Source of the DNA: Ignavibacteriales bacterium
GTDB lineage: Bacteria > Bacteroidota > Ignavibacteria > Ignavibacteriales > Ignavibacteriaceae
Assembly (NCBI GenBank): GCA_020061465.1
Contig: JAGUYG010000024.1
Coordinates: forward strand, 1 to 64,000
Length of the DNA: 64,000 nucleotides
Direction of reading: 5' to 3'
Below the pieces are notes generated by a model. That model made no database searches. It saw only the letters and a list, made by a program, of their open reading frames with translations, and was not told the origin of the DNA. Position numbers and translations under genes: made by a program. Below, piece after piece: positions 8,102 to 18,691 of this stretch; the stretch's first letter is position 1; every line of letters begins with the position of its first letter.

Positions 8102-8110
8102 TCTTATCGT

Positions 8111-8218
8111 AAATCCCGAAGGGATGAAATTATTATAGATTATGAAAGTAAAATTGGACCTACAAACCCCGTAGGCTTTCGGGGGTGATACAGACTATAT
8201 GTCATTCCTTCGGGATTT
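8111..8218. repeat. Long inverted repeat in the 7953-8363 intergenic region
   Basis: AAATCCCGAAGGGATGA (8111-8127) and TCATTCCTTCGGGATTT (8202-8218) are inverted repeats with one mismatch over 17 bp. They enclose a smaller GC-rich hairpin around 8167-8186. This is a typical dispersed palindromic element. The rest of 7953-8363 shows no gene. Confidence 0.7.
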
Positions 8219-8363
8219 TATAATTATCGAATATAATTTTTGTTTATAATCATTACACCACTTCGCGGTTTGTTGTGTGTTGGAATTATTCGATGTTGGT
8301 AACACAATAAAACTAAAATTGCAACCTACCACCAACCACCTACCACCAACAACCCACAGAGTT

Positions 8364-11075
8364 TCACTTCATCACCTGCATCTTCTTTGAATATAATTTT
8401 CCGTTCACGCTTATTGTGTAGATGTATGTTCCGCTTGCAAAATCAGATGCATTGAACGGAACTTTATACCTCCCGGCTGTTTGATATTCATTTACAATCG
8501 ATGATATTTTTCTCCCGAGTATATCGTAAATCTTTAAGACAACAAAACTATTTTCCGGCAGGTCATAACTTATAATTGTTGCCGGATTAAACGGATTCGG
8601 ATAATTCTGATGCAATTTAAATTTATCGGGAAGATCGCCAGATCTCTCATCGGCTATATCGGTTATTTCTTGTAAAAGGGCAAACTTAATTGCATCCGCT
8701 CGAAGTACATCGCCTGCGGTACTTTTACCTGAATTAATAATTCTCACTTCAGCAGGAATTTCTGGGGGAAAATAATACCTTCCTATCTCAACCCAATCGC
8801 CGCTGCCTTCGTTTTGATCTACATAAATGGAATCAAGAACAAAGCCGGCTAAGTTAATTTCATACAAAGCATTATTAGCCGAGTTTACTGTTTGGGGAAG
8901 AATATGATAAAGAGAATAAATGCCGGGCTTATTCAGCTTTGCAGAAAACGAAGCCCATGCACCGGGATTTGTATTTATAAAAACATACCTGCTGCTGGTT
9001 CCGTAAGCCTGTGCTACGCTTGTCTGCCAATTACCATGCTCTTTATAAAATAGAGAATCATCATTATCAACAATTTTAAAATAAAGTTGAACGTCTGCCG
9101 AATATAGGATTGGATATTCGGGCATAAGATAATCGTTGCTTTGAATAAACAATGTGTCATTAATCTTCCCTGTCTTTGCAGCGTGAAAAGCCAAAGGAAG
9201 ATTTATTCTACTCATGCCTTCAATAATCAGCGGAAAAGAAGCCTTTGTACTTATCGAATTTTCCTTAGATGTTATTCCGAAAACTGTAATTTCATTAATG
9301 CCTTTATTAATTATTTCTAAGCTTTTTATTACTGTATCTTCTTCAGCCGTTTCGCCAAAGTCAATATATTTTTGAAGCGTATATAATTCTCTGTCTCTAA
9401 CAAGTGCTGAAAATTTCATTACATCGGCAGAAACATATTTCCCGGATTGGTTATTCCCGGGTGCAATCATTTCAACATAATTTCCGCTGCCTGCCGTAAA
9501 GTCGGCAGTACCGATATAAACCCAATCCATTTGCGGAATTGATTCACTGAAAGTAATTGTGTCGATGGGATTGTAGCTGCTGTAAATCATAAAATCAATT
9601 TCGGATGACGGATTATTAGATTGCGGAACCTGAATAAAGATGTTGTACAAACCGGTATGCTCAATAACCGGATTCCAGCGCACTCTGGCTGTTAAGTTTT
9701 CTGTCAGCATTAACATTCTTGAATCAATGCCCCAGGCAGTTTCTGAAGAAGTAAACCAATTCCCTTCTATTTCGCTGTAGCCTTCATCAAGATTATCGAT
9801 GTAAATCTCATCCGGAAGATAATTGATGAAACGGGTGGATAAATTTCCAAATGTATCTGTTACAGCTACACCGGCTTTTGCTAAAATATTTTTATCGAAA
9901 CTTTCAATTGTTCTCCATGTATTCGTGCCGGTAGATTGAGACTCAACAATATGATAGCGCTCGTATACATCTTTAACTGCAACAAAAGGTACATCCTGGA
10001 AAATCGATTCATCAGTGTTTATAACGAAATAAATCTCCGAACCGATTTGCTCTTCTTGAATTGAAAGCTGCGGCGGTGTAAAATCAGTTGACTGCCGCCA
10101 AAGCTGCATCGCCTCTACCGCAGTGTTGTATTGAAATTTTACGTCGGTATATTTTGCTGCCGAGTTATGAGCCAGGTTATTAATTTTTCTTATATTATCA
10201 AGAAAATCCGATTCGGGAAGATGCGCCCAAAAACATGCAACTTGATCTGTACCTTCGTTAGCTTTTTTAAAAATACCATCCATCATTTCTTGTGTAACGC
10301 TTCCCATAAATTTAGATCTTACATTCCATCCTTTCCCGTCGCCCGGAATCTGATAATTTTCCGGCGACGGTCTGAAAGGCACAAAATCGTTAGGTGCTTG
10401 AGACCAGTCGAATGTATTGTCAAGAGGTTCTACCGTATCGGTTCTTTTTGCGGGCCAATCGTTATGAAGACTATAAGGAAGCAGCTCGTCCAACCTTTTC
10501 TGCCACTCGTTATCCATATAGTGCCATCCGCTTCTAAAAGAAACAGGATATACATTTTCTTCCAAAAGAAATTGAGCAACGGTAAGGTTGAAATCGTCAA
10601 GACAGTCGTTAAAATTTAATGCTTGATTCCACCAGTACTTGCCATCACCCGAATAATCAAACCAATGGAAAGTGTGATAGTGCAGTGAAAGTTCATCTCC
10701 AAATTGCTGAATAGCATCGCCGTGATATTTTTTCATAAGATACAGAGTCATTGTATTAGCGAGGGGCATATTTTTGTTTTCTGCAAAACGAAAAATATTA
10801 CCCGCCATCATCCACCAGGTAAGCTTAATTGTATTACCGTATGAGTCGCGGATTTGGTCACGAAACGACGGGTCCATAACCTTATAAGCATTGCCGAGTG
10901 GATCGATATAAAGACTGATTCTATAAAAGCAATGATACCTCGCAACGTTCATTCCCTCCCATATTGCAGTATCCGAGCCGATTACTAGATAAACTTTTCC
11001 TGAAGGAATTATGGTTGAGCAAAAAGTAAAGAGAAATATTAGAGCTGATATTAATGAGTATTGTATATGTTTCAT
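8364..11075 (-). CDS. Secreted deacetylase/hydrolase-like protein with golvesin-like domains and T9SS sorting domain
   Basis: A 903-aa exported protein with an N-terminal signal sequence (hydrophobic stretch at about residues 6-24). Residues ~25-330 resemble a polysaccharide-deacetylase/glycoside-hydrolase-like catalytic region, with DELSLHYHTFHWFDYSG and SFRSGWHYMDNEW as candidate active-site motifs; the substrate is unknown. Two segments (about 435-560 and 690-810), with AWGIDSRMLM and YGTSSRYVFI motifs and closing with DVMKFSAL and DAIKFALL, look like golvesin C-terminal-like domains found with surface lyases. The last ~85 residues (HQNYPNPFNPATIISYDLPE to KKMQVMK) are a type A T9SS sorting domain. 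The gene stands alone on this strand. The catalytic call is inference. Confidence 0.65.
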   Translation of the reverse strand: MKHIQYSLISALIFLFTFCSTIIPSGKVYLVIGSDTAIWEGMNVARYHCFYRISLYIDPLGNAYKVMDPSFRDQIRDSYGNTIKLTWWMMAGNIFRFAENKNMPLANTMTLYLMKKYHGDAIQQFGDELSLHYHTFHWFDYSGDGKYWWNQALNFNDCLDDFNLTVAQFLLEENVYPVSFRSGWHYMDNEWQKRLDELLPYSLHNDWPAKRTDTVEPLDNTFDWSQAPNDFVPFRPSPENYQIPGDGKGWNVRSKFMGSVTQEMMDGIFKKANEGTDQVACFWAHLPESDFLDNIRKINNLAHNSAAKYTDVKFQYNTAVEAMQLWRQSTDFTPPQLSIQEEQIGSEIYFVINTDESIFQDVPFVAVKDVYERYHIVESQSTGTNTWRTIESFDKNILAKAGVAVTDTFGNLSTRFINYLPDEIYIDNLDEGYSEIEGNWFTSSETAWGIDSRMLMLTENLTARVRWNPVIEHTGLYNIFIQVPQSNNPSSEIDFMIYSSYNPIDTITFSESIPQMDWVYIGTADFTAGSGNYVEMIAPGNNQSGKYVSADVMKFSALVRDRELYTLQKYIDFGETAEEDTVIKSLEIINKGINEITVFGITSKENSISTKASFPLIIEGMSRINLPLAFHAAKTGKINDTLFIQSNDYLMPEYPILYSADVQLYFKIVDNDDSLFYKEHGNWQTSVAQAYGTSSRYVFINTNPGAWASFSAKLNKPGIYSLYHILPQTVNSANNALYEINLAGFVLDSIYVDQNEGSGDWVEIGRYYFPPEIPAEVRIINSGKSTAGDVLRADAIKFALLQEITDIADERSGDLPDKFKLHQNYPNPFNPATIISYDLPENSFVVLKIYDILGRKISSIVNEYQTAGRYKVPFNASDFASGTYIYTISVNGKLYSKKMQVMK

Positions 11076-11227
11076 GCAGTTCTCCTGAAATTTAACGGCG
11101 GGATTAAACGGTGAATCTTAAAACTTTAATTCAGTTTTACTTGCTGCCGATGTCCATCCCCCGTTAAGTAAATAAATTACAATAACAATATCGGGTTAAT
11201 GAGAAAAAGTTTCAATGCACTTTAATT

Positions 11228-12223
11228 TTATTCAAGCAAATTCGGTGTGGTTATAGTTTTGGATTGGTTTACTAATTTAAAAAGAGCCGGATCATTCAAA
11301 ATCTCTTTTTCAAATGGATTACTGTTTTGCCAGCCTGTTTTTCCTGTGCTGCGGTAATGTTCTAAGCGTCGAATTGTTATTTCACAAAAGACGGGATCGC
11401 AGTCAATTGTATAACATTTTCTGTTCAGCTTTTCGGATGCAAGAAGCGTAGAACCGGAATGACTAAAAAAATCAATTATTAACGAATTTTCTTCCGAGCT
11501 TGCCTTAATAATTCTTTCAATTGCTTTTAGAGGTTTTTGAGCGTAACATCCGTTTACATTTTCTTCCATCCGATAGAATACCTGTTGTACATCAACCCAA
11601 ACATTTCCGGCACGGATATTTTTTGATTTACTCCTCTGAAGATTTTCAGTAATCTCGCCGTTAACTTCTTTATAATAACCGCGCAGTATTTTCGGTATAT
11701 CAGTATACTCCGCTTCAACATTAAAATCAGGTTTGCCTTTTGTATAGTATAAAAGTTCTTGCCTTACAGCCATCCAATTTTTTGACGTTCCATAGCCGCG
11801 TTGATTCCTCATAGTAATAAAACTTCTCGGTTTGAAGGGAGTATCTCTCATCATTATCATAAACTCGGGAAGAGGCTGAAAATCTTTTTCTTGATCGGCA
11901 CCAAGCCAAACATACAGCGAACTATTTTCAGCAAGAGCCAATGTGGTATTGTCAATCCACTTTTTACACCAATCGATAAATTTTGTTGTATCGCGTAAAT
12001 CAAATGCAACAAGGTTATAAGGCGGGTCATGGATAGCAAGTACGGCTTTTTCATCTCCCATTAATTTTAGGATATCATCTTTATTTGCAGCATCGAAACA
12101 GCCGACTTTATGTCTTTCCTCAGGATCGATCCAAATCTCTCCCGGTTTTATTCTGCAGAATAGCAGAAGCTTTTCTCGAAGCTCGTTGTTTTTATCGATT
12201 CTTGATAATGGAAGTGAAATCAT
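11228..12223 (-). CDS. Orphan DNA methyltransferase, beta-class N6-adenine/N4-cytosine type
   Basis: A 331-aa AdoMet-dependent DNA methylase. The catalytic motif IV is IHDPPYNL (DPPY at 66-69), and the AdoMet motif I region, IIDFFSHSGSTLLASEKLNRKCY, lies near the C-terminus at about residue 245. That order (IV before I) is the beta class of Pfam N6_N4_Mtase. DPPY usually indicates adenine N6 methylation, but N4-cytosine is possible. No restriction endonuclease gene is adjacent, so it is probably a solitary methylase. The recognition site cannot be read from sequence. The carbonic-anhydrase-like gene lies 38 bp upstream on the same strand and may be co-transcribed. Confidence 0.85.
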   Translation of the reverse strand: MISLPLSRIDKNNELREKLLLFCRIKPGEIWIDPEERHKVGCFDAANKDDILKLMGDEKAVLAIHDPPYNLVAFDLRDTTKFIDWCKKWIDNTTLALAENSSLYVWLGADQEKDFQPLPEFMIMMRDTPFKPRSFITMRNQRGYGTSKNWMAVRQELLYYTKGKPDFNVEAEYTDIPKILRGYYKEVNGEITENLQRSKSKNIRAGNVWVDVQQVFYRMEENVNGCYAQKPLKAIERIIKASSEENSLIIDFFSHSGSTLLASEKLNRKCYTIDCDPVFCEITIRRLEHYRSTGKTGWQNSNPFEKEILNDPALFKLVNQSKTITTPNLLE

Positions 12224-12261
12224 ATTGGGTTAGAAGAGGTTATTAATTGAAAAAATCTTCC

Positions 12262-12825
12262 TCATAAAGCTGCCCGTTCATCAAGCTGATAAATCAGGTT
12301 ATCCTCTATTCTATAAAGCATCGGAGATATAGTAATCTTTGGATATCTTAAGCGCAGGCGTTTGGCTTCGTTTAAAAGAAAATCAATTTCATTTCCGATT
12401 TCAAACATAGGCGCGAAGTGCATAAAGTGCTCTTCTGCCCATACCGGTTCCCAGCCGGCTGATTCAACTAAGCCTTTGATAAACAGCTCCTTTCTGGAAA
12501 TTAAATTTACCATTCCGCATTGGTTGTGACCGATTAGCGCAATGGCTCGAACACCTCCAACTGCAATAGCATAAGAAACTTTGAATTCGCTGTATCTTAA
12601 ATTAGCACCTCCGGCTCTAATAATAAAAGCAAAGTTATCCGGAATTCTCAAGTGCTTGCGGTTGTCCATGCACATGCCGATCAGTAGTTGTGCATTTGAG
12701 TATTTTTCAAACGGTACGCCTAAGTTATGATACTCAAGCAGAAGTGCGATAGGCGTTTTTTTGTATGCTTCTAAAATATCTTCTTTTTTTTCTACTGCGA
12801 TTAAACGGTTCATATTTTTTATCAA
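12262..12825 (-). CDS. Beta-carbonic-anhydrase-like protein
   Basis: A 187-aa protein with the zinc-site layout of beta-carbonic anhydrases: Cys52 with Asp54/Arg56 in MCMDNR, and His100 and Cys103 in LIGHNQCGM. The usual C-x-D-S-R motif is C-M-D-N-R here, keeping the Asp-Arg dyad. Carbonic anhydrase interconverts CO2 and bicarbonate, but divergent relatives may have other roles. The sequence also has IIRAGGANLR, matching the R-N-A-G region in altered form. It could start at the second Met (residue 5). Confidence 0.7.
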   Translation of the reverse strand: MIKNMNRLIAVEKKEDILEAYKKTPIALLLEYHNLGVPFEKYSNAQLLIGMCMDNRKHLRIPDNFAFIIRAGGANLRYSEFKVSYAIAVGGVRAIALIGHNQCGMVNLISRKELFIKGLVESAGWEPVWAEEHFMHFAPMFEIGNEIDFLLNEAKRLRLRYPKITISPMLYRIEDNLIYQLDERAAL

Positions 12826-12999
12826 TAATTTCTCTGAGGATTAATTTAATAGATCCTAAGATGAATTTATTTCATTTGTAAAATTATCAGTTATAGCCTA
12901 AGTATAAAAATAGTAAAAAAACTAAAATTCATAATATAAAATCTTTTCGTTATCACTAAATTTGCGTAGTTATTTTTTCTAATAATAAAGATAATTTCA

Positions 13000-14289
13000 A
13001 TGAATATCACAAAGAGTAAACAACTTTTCGAAGAAGCAAAGAAATACATTCCCGGCGGCGTGAATTCACCTGTAAGAGCTTTTAAAGCTGTGGGCGGTAA
13101 TCCTATTTTCATCGAAAGAGGCGAAGGTTCAAAAATTTATGATGTGGACGGAAACGAGTACATCGATTACATCGGAAGCTGGGGACCGCATTTATTCGGA
13201 AACAATCCTCCTTTCATCAAACAAGCATTGTTAAGTGCAATTGAAAAAGGTACCAGCTTTGGCACTCCCACCGAAATTGAAGTTGAAATGGCAAAGCTGA
13301 TTACCGAGCTTGTACCTTCAATTGAAATGGTACGGATGGTTAACAGCGGAACCGAAGCAACAATGAGTGCGATACGGGCAGCGCGTGGTTTCACAGGTAA
13401 AGATAAAATCATAAAATTCGAAGGCTGCTATCACGGACACGCAGATCAGTTTCTTATTAAAGCCGGTTCCGGCGCATTAACATTGGGAGTTCCTACAAGC
13501 CCGGGTGTTACTAAAGCAAACGCAGCGGATACATTGCTTGCAGATTATAATAATATCGATTCGATTAAAAAATTAATTAGTGCTAATAAAAACAATATTG
13601 CCGCGGTAATCATCGAACCAATTGCAGGCAATATGGGTGTTGTAAGCTCAAAGAAGGGGTTCATCACCGAACTCCGCGAAATATGTAATGAAGAAAAAAT
13701 CGTTTTGGTTTTCGATGAAGTAATGACAGGCTTTAGGTTAGCACCGGGAGGCGCGCAGGAAATTCTCGGCATAGCACCCGATTTAACAACGTTCGGAAAA
13801 ATTATTGGCGGCGGGCTGCCTGTCGGTGCTTTCGGCGGCAAAAGTGAAATAATGGAAATGATTGCACCAGCCGGTCCGGTATATCAAGCAGGTACTTTAA
13901 GCGGAAATCCTCTGGCAATGTCTGCGGGTTATGCGGCGTTAAGCTATATTAAAGCACATCCTGAAATTTATACACGGCTTGAGGAAATGTCGGCATATCT
14001 CGAAAAGGGCTTAAGAAAAAATTTAGAGAAGTTAGAAAAAAATTATACGCTCAACAGAGTTGGATCGATGTTAAGTTTATTCTTCACTGAAGAAGATGTT
14101 GTTGATTTCAAATCGGCTTTAACTTCGGATACCGTTTTATACGGAAAGTATTTTAATAGAATGTTAGAGCAGAGAATTTATTTAGCACCGGCACAGTTTG
14201 AAGCGGTGTTTGTTTCGACTGCACATACGTATGAAGATTTAGATACAACCACACAGGCACATCTAAATGCACTAAAAGCTTTAGAGTAA
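13000..14289 (+). CDS. hemL: Glutamate-1-semialdehyde 2,1-aminomutase
   Basis: This PLP enzyme converts glutamate-1-semialdehyde to 5-aminolevulinate, the C5-pathway entry to tetrapyrroles. The start [20 protein letters not shown] and the segments [41 protein letters not shown] and [17 protein letters not shown] (PLP lysine in FGKIIGGG) are the family signature. Length 429 aa is normal. It is divergently oriented from the carbonic-anhydrase-like gene, with no other heme gene nearby. Confidence 0.95.
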   Translation: MNITKSKQLFEEAKKYIPGGVNSPVRAFKAVGGNPIFIERGEGSKIYDVDGNEYIDYIGSWGPHLFGNNPPFIKQALLSAIEKGTSFGTPTEIEVEMAKLITELVPSIEMVRMVNSGTEATMSAIRAARGFTGKDKIIKFEGCYHGHADQFLIKAGSGALTLGVPTSPGVTKANAADTLLADYNNIDSIKKLISANKNNIAAVIIEPIAGNMGVVSSKKGFITELREICNEEKIVLVFDEVMTGFRLAPGGAQEILGIAPDLTTFGKIIGGGLPVGAFGGKSEIMEMIAPAGPVYQAGTLSGNPLAMSAGYAALSYIKAHPEIYTRLEEMSAYLEKGLRKNLEKLEKNYTLNRVGSMLSLFFTEEDVVDFKSALTSDTVLYGKYFNRMLEQRIYLAPAQFEAVFVSTAHTYEDLDTTTQAHLNALKALE

Positions 14290-14349
14290 AGTATAAATAC
14301 TAATGTTAATCCGCTTTAATTAATCGGCTTTTTGTTTGCAAAATAAAAA

Positions 14350-14381
14350 AGCCGCCTTTAAGTTTTTCACTCAAGGCGGCT
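14350..14381 (-). terminator. Intrinsic terminator between hemL and the beta-barrel gene
   Basis: AGCCGCCTT (14350-14358) and AAGGCGGCT (14373-14381) form a perfect 9-bp stem. On the minus strand the stem is followed by a T-rich run (A-run on plus at 14341-14350), so it mainly terminates the gene at 14405-15100. It may also stop hemL transcription. Confidence 0.85.
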
Positions 14382-14404
14382 GAGATTTCAGTTAAACTTA
14401 AATC

Positions 14405-15100
14405 TTACAAGTGAACGTTAAGAATAACACTGGCAGTACCAATTCCGAAGAAGGAAGCGCTTGGACCTTCGACAGTGGTGTTGCCTGATTTTACTTCAGG
14501 TTTTCCCAAGCTGGAGAATCCCAGGACATATCTTCCGCCAAGAGACAGCCCCTCAGTGAAATACCAATCAAAGCCAAGATTAAGCCCTGCGCCAAATCCA
14601 CTGCCGGATGTTTCTGTCTTACTTGTAGTACCACCACCCGTAGATTCACTGGTTGTGGAGTACGATCCAAAATTAAAATTGACTCCTATATATGGAGATA
14701 CCCCATAAAGCGCATTTAAATGATAATTGATATCTACCAGCAAGCCTATCGTAGTAGAGGATAATTCATTTTTTATAATGTTCGGACTTGTGCCGGTTTC
14801 CTGTTCGGCTGTCATGCTGCCAAAATTGACACCAACGCCAACACCAATTTCATTTGTAACAAAATATCTGAAACCCGCTCCGGCAAGATCCATTGAACTA
14901 ATGTTGCCGCTTTGTGAGTAGACTGAAACAGTCGATACTGAAACAGGATTCAGATTGGATTGGAAAGGAGTATAATGAAATACTAATGATTTTGCACCGG
15001 CTTTTACTTCAGGTTTAGGTCCATCATATTTGTTAACCTGAGCTAAAGCCAAGAAAGAAGAGAAGAACACAACGAGAAGAACCGTAAATACTTTTTTCAT
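14405..15100 (-). CDS. Outer-membrane beta-barrel protein
   Basis: A 231-aa protein with a clear signal peptide (MKKVFTVLLVVFFSSFLALAQ, cleavage near residue 21). The remainder has alternating hydrophobic residues and Gly/Ser/Thr-rich turns typical of an 8-10-strand barrel: VGVGVNFGSM, ISPY-like VSPYIGVNFNFG, SGFGAGLNLGFDWYFTEGLSLGGRYVLGF. It ends SVILNVHL, resembling an outer-membrane insertion signal. The class is that of small porin-family/OmpW-like barrels; substrate unknown. AAAGGAG stands just before the ATG. Confidence 0.75.
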   Translation of the reverse strand: MKKVFTVLLVVFFSSFLALAQVNKYDGPKPEVKAGAKSLVFHYTPFQSNLNPVSVSTVSVYSQSGNISSMDLAGAGFRYFVTNEIGVGVGVNFGSMTAEQETGTSPNIIKNELSSTTIGLLVDINYHLNALYGVSPYIGVNFNFGSYSTTSESTGGGTTSKTETSGSGFGAGLNLGFDWYFTEGLSLGGRYVLGFSSLGKPEVKSGNTTVEGPSASFFGIGTASVILNVHL

Positions 15101-15376
15101 ATCGCACTCCTTTAAGTTGTTTTTGAATTTAGTTATTTCTAACCGATCCTATTCCAAATTTAATTGCATGAAATAAGGATTTTATTTCTGCCGCCCAAAA
15201 ATTGCTCAATTATAGCATAATTGTCAAATATTATTTTCACTTTCGCGGTATGATAAAGATCAACAAAATTTTATGGTTTTCACCTTGCCCACATCAATTA
15301 ATCGATTTAAATTGTGTCTTAGTTATCGTGTTTCTTTTAACATTATTATAATCAAATTTTAAAAAAGAATTGAATT

Positions 15377-18214
15377 ATGAAAAAATCTGCGTTGTTCATT
15401 TGCTTAATAATCATTAGCTCATTATTAACTATCGGATTTAACGCTTCCGGCGTCAATCCGGAGATTATTGAAACTAACGGAGTGCAATACCTTGCAAATA
15501 CTGTGATAGTCAAATTTAAGTCCCCTCCCGGAAACGGACTTCAAAAAACAATTTCATTATCCAAACAAATGAATACGGCGCTGGCATCATTCGGTGTACA
15601 ATCGGCAGAGCTTTTATTTCCTGTAAAGAATGGGCAGCCTCTTAAAGAAATAAATAAAATTGCCGAGATAAAATACAACAGTAAAAGCGACCCTCTTTAT
15701 GTCGCATCGAAATTAAATCTTCTTGAAGAAATAGAGTGGGCAGAACCAAGGTATGTTTATCAGGTGAGTTATATTCCAAACGATCCAAGCTACTCCTTGC
15801 AGTATTACCTTCCTCAAATTAAAGCTCAGGAAGCATGGGATATAGTTCGGGGTGATACATCAATTGTTATCGGCATTATTGATACAGGAATAGATTGGGA
15901 CCATCCAGACCTTGCTGCCAATATATGGATTAATTACGGTGAAATTCCCGACAACGGAATTGACGATGACGGTAACGGTTTTATTGATGATTACAGAGGC
16001 TGGGACTTTGCCGGTACTACAGGATCGAATCCCGATAATGACCCTATGGAAGACGGTAATGTTCACGGTACTTATGTAGCCGGAGCCGCTTCTGCAGTTT
16101 CGGATAACGGTATTGGTATAGCATCGATAGGTTTTGAGTGCAAGCTGATGGCAGTTAAAACATCTCCGGGTGCATCAACTTTAATCTACTATGGTTATGA
16201 AGGAATTAAATATGCCGCAGATAACGGTGCAAAAATAATTAATTGCAGCTTTGGCGGAAGCGGTTTTTCAAGATTCGGACAGGAAACAATTAATCATGCA
16301 ATTTCTAAAGGAGCATTAGTTGTTGCCGCTGCCGGTAATACTGAAAATGACACTCCCCAATATCCTGCTTCTTATGACGGCGTGCTGTCAGTTGCAGGCG
16401 TTGATTCCGGAGATAAAAAAGCATGGTTCACAAGCTTTAATTATGCGGTTGATGTTTCCGCACCCGGCGTAGGAATTTACACAACGAGATTTAATGATGA
16501 ATACGGTGTGGGTCAAGGAACTTCCCTATCTTCCCCGATAGTTTCGGGCATTGCTGCCTTAGTTGCTTCGCGCTTCCCGAGTTATACTCCACATCAAATA
16601 GCTGAGCAAATTCGTGTTAACAGCGATGATATTTATCTGAAAAATCCGGACTATCTATATAAATTAGGCAAAGGAAGAGTGAACGCTTTTAATGCTTTAT
16701 CCAATACAAACTCTATTTCTGTTCGAGCTGTCAATATCGAATTTACTGACGAAGCGCCGGGCGGCAACGGCGACGGAATATTTTTAGGCGGAGAAACAAT
16801 TACGATTGCCGCTCAATTTACTAACTACTTGATTCCAACATCTAACCTGCAAATAACTCTTGAAAGCAGAAATAATTTCGGAACTGTGTTAAACGGAACA
16901 CTAAATGTAGGAGCTAAGGGAACACTTGAATCGTTTGATAATTACACTGCTAAATTTACTTTCAAGCTAAACGACGTTATCCCGCAAAATACGGAGCTTG
17001 ATTTTAATCTTATATTTTCCGATGGAAGTTATTCTGATTTTCAGGCTATTAGTACGCTGGCAAATCCTTCGTACGGCACACAAGCCGGAAATGATGTGGC
17101 TTTAACTATTACAAGTAAAGGTACGCTTGGTTTTAATGATTACCCAAATAATTCACAGGGAAGAGGTTTTGTTTTCCGTGATGGAGATAATTTACTGTTC
17201 GAAGGTGCGTTGATGATCGGCGTTTCTTCCACAAAAGTTTCCGATGGGGCAAGAGCAGCAGACCAGGCTGTGCAGAGCGATAATTTTCAAACCATAGTAC
17301 CATTTCAATTGCACACACCGGGAGAATATGCAGATCAGGAGGGGCTGACAGTTTTCGATGACGAGCCTGCTGGTGATAATAAGCTTGGAGTTACAGTAAC
17401 ATTAAAATCGTTTTCATTTGCCGATCTGCCTCATGACAATTATATAATCCTTCGGTACAATATCAAGAATAACTCGGCTTCGATACTCAATAACCTTTTT
17501 GTTGGATTGTTCCTCGATTGGGATTTCGAAGATGCAATAAACGATTTTACATCATACGATGTAGCCGGTAATTTAGGTTATGTTTATCGCATTGGCGGGA
17601 ACCCGGATACTCATGTTGGGACAGCGTTAATATCATCAGACAATTACAACTTTTATGCTATCAATAATGCTGGCGGTGACGGCGGTTTTTCTATTTACGA
17701 CGGTTTCAGTAAAGCAGAAAAATGGCTTGCAATGTCCGGCGGTATTGGAAAATCGCAGGCAGGCGGCGGTGATGTTTCTCACGTTGTATCGGGAGGTCCA
17801 CTTACAATTCAGTCCGGAGATTCAATCAATGTTGCCTTCGCTCTATTGGCTGCGGATAATTTAGAAGGATTAAGAACAGCAGTATCAAATGCACGTGAGC
17901 GATATAAAGATATACCTACAAACATAAATGAAATTACGCATTCGGAAATATTAACGTTCGAACTTTTTAATAACTACCCCAACCCCTTCAATCCGATTAC
18001 TACAATCGAGTATCAAATTCCACAAAGTGAATTTGTTACGCTAAAAGTTTTTGACGCACTCGGAAGAGAAGTAACAACTTTGGTTAATGATGAAAAGCCG
18101 GCGGGCAATTATACAGTTACTTTCAACGCTGCTAATCTTACAAGCGGAATTTATTACTACCGCATCTCAACAGGCAGATTGATTAAAACTATGAAAGCTG
18201 TACTGGTTAAGTAA
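15377..18214 (+). CDS. Secreted subtilisin-like (S8) serine protease with T9SS sorting domain
   Basis: A 945-aa exported peptidase. The signal peptide covers about residues 1-24; a propeptide-like region follows to ~130. The S8 catalytic triad is intact: Asp169 in IIDTGIDWDHPD, His230 in NVHGTYVAG and Ser383 in GTSLSSP, with the oxyanion Asn321 in AAAGN. Residues ~440-860 are beta-rich regions of unknown fold. The C-terminus (NNYPNPFNPITTIEYQIP to KTMKAVLVK) is a type A T9SS sorting domain, so it is exported across the outer membrane and probably anchored on the surface. Confidence 0.9.
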   Translation: MKKSALFICLIIISSLLTIGFNASGVNPEIIETNGVQYLANTVIVKFKSPPGNGLQKTISLSKQMNTALASFGVQSAELLFPVKNGQPLKEINKIAEIKYNSKSDPLYVASKLNLLEEIEWAEPRYVYQVSYIPNDPSYSLQYYLPQIKAQEAWDIVRGDTSIVIGIIDTGIDWDHPDLAANIWINYGEIPDNGIDDDGNGFIDDYRGWDFAGTTGSNPDNDPMEDGNVHGTYVAGAASAVSDNGIGIASIGFECKLMAVKTSPGASTLIYYGYEGIKYAADNGAKIINCSFGGSGFSRFGQETINHAISKGALVVAAAGNTENDTPQYPASYDGVLSVAGVDSGDKKAWFTSFNYAVDVSAPGVGIYTTRFNDEYGVGQGTSLSSPIVSGIAALVASRFPSYTPHQIAEQIRVNSDDIYLKNPDYLYKLGKGRVNAFNALSNTNSISVRAVNIEFTDEAPGGNGDGIFLGGETITIAAQFTNYLIPTSNLQITLESRNNFGTVLNGTLNVGAKGTLESFDNYTAKFTFKLNDVIPQNTELDFNLIFSDGSYSDFQAISTLANPSYGTQAGNDVALTITSKGTLGFNDYPNNSQGRGFVFRDGDNLLFEGALMIGVSSTKVSDGARAADQAVQSDNFQTIVPFQLHTPGEYADQEGLTVFDDEPAGDNKLGVTVTLKSFSFADLPHDNYIILRYNIKNNSASILNNLFVGLFLDWDFEDAINDFTSYDVAGNLGYVYRIGGNPDTHVGTALISSDNYNFYAINNAGGDGGFSIYDGFSKAEKWLAMSGGIGKSQAGGGDVSHVVSGGPLTIQSGDSINVAFALLAADNLEGLRTAVSNARERYKDIPTNINEITHSEILTFELFNNYPNPFNPITTIEYQIPQSEFVTLKVFDALGREVTTLVNDEKPAGNYTVTFNAANLTSGIYYYRISTGRLIKTMKAVLVK

Positions 18215-18292
18215 GTTTAGAGAATAAGAAGTTCACTAATTGTTAGATTATTTTGGAACAATGATGAGATGGTCTATCTTTATTTTGATGAT

Positions 18293-18595
18293 ATGAGAAT
18301 TTCTAAAAAGAAAGCCACTGACTTTTTTCTAATAATATTAATCTTTGCCATAACCGGCACTACATCCGTCTTTCTCTCTGCGGTTATAATGAATGAATTA
18401 GGATTTGAACGATGGAGTTTGGGTTACATATTGGGTTATATATTTATAATACTGCCGTTGTACCACTTACTGTTATTGGGTTATGCTTTTGTATTTGGAA
18501 GATTTGAATTTTTTTATGGAAAGATAAAAAGGATTGTTTTTCTACCTAAGAAGTGGTTAGACAAATTTATCGTGAAGAACGATGCAACTCACTGA
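18293..18595 (+). CDS. Small membrane protein, DUF6787-like
   Basis: About 100 aa with two hydrophobic segments (FFLIILIFAITGTTSVFLSAVI and GYILGYIFIILPLYHLLLLGYAF) and a basic tail. The motif LPLYHLLLLGYAFVFGRFEFFYGK resembles the small Bacteroidetes family DUF6787. The Met at 18293 (MRISKKKATDFF) seems a more natural start than 18269. Function unknown. Confidence 0.55.
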   Translation: MRISKKKATDFFLIILIFAITGTTSVFLSAVIMNELGFERWSLGYILGYIFIILPLYHLLLLGYAFVFGRFEFFYGKIKRIVFLPKKWLDKFIVKNDATH

Positions 18596-18691
18596 ATGAA
18601 TATCCTCTCTAAAATAATTACTACTATTAATTTTTCGATTAATCTTATTCATAACAGAATCATTTAGCGGTAATCGTCTTAATTATTCGTA

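Noticed and set aside
10131-10619. 162-codon frame opposite the large T9SS protein
   Set aside because: Antisense to a well-supported gene and without recognisable protein features.
11228-12825. Restriction-modification system
   Set aside because: The methyltransferase has no endonuclease or specificity gene beside it; the neighbour is a carbonic-anhydrase-like protein.
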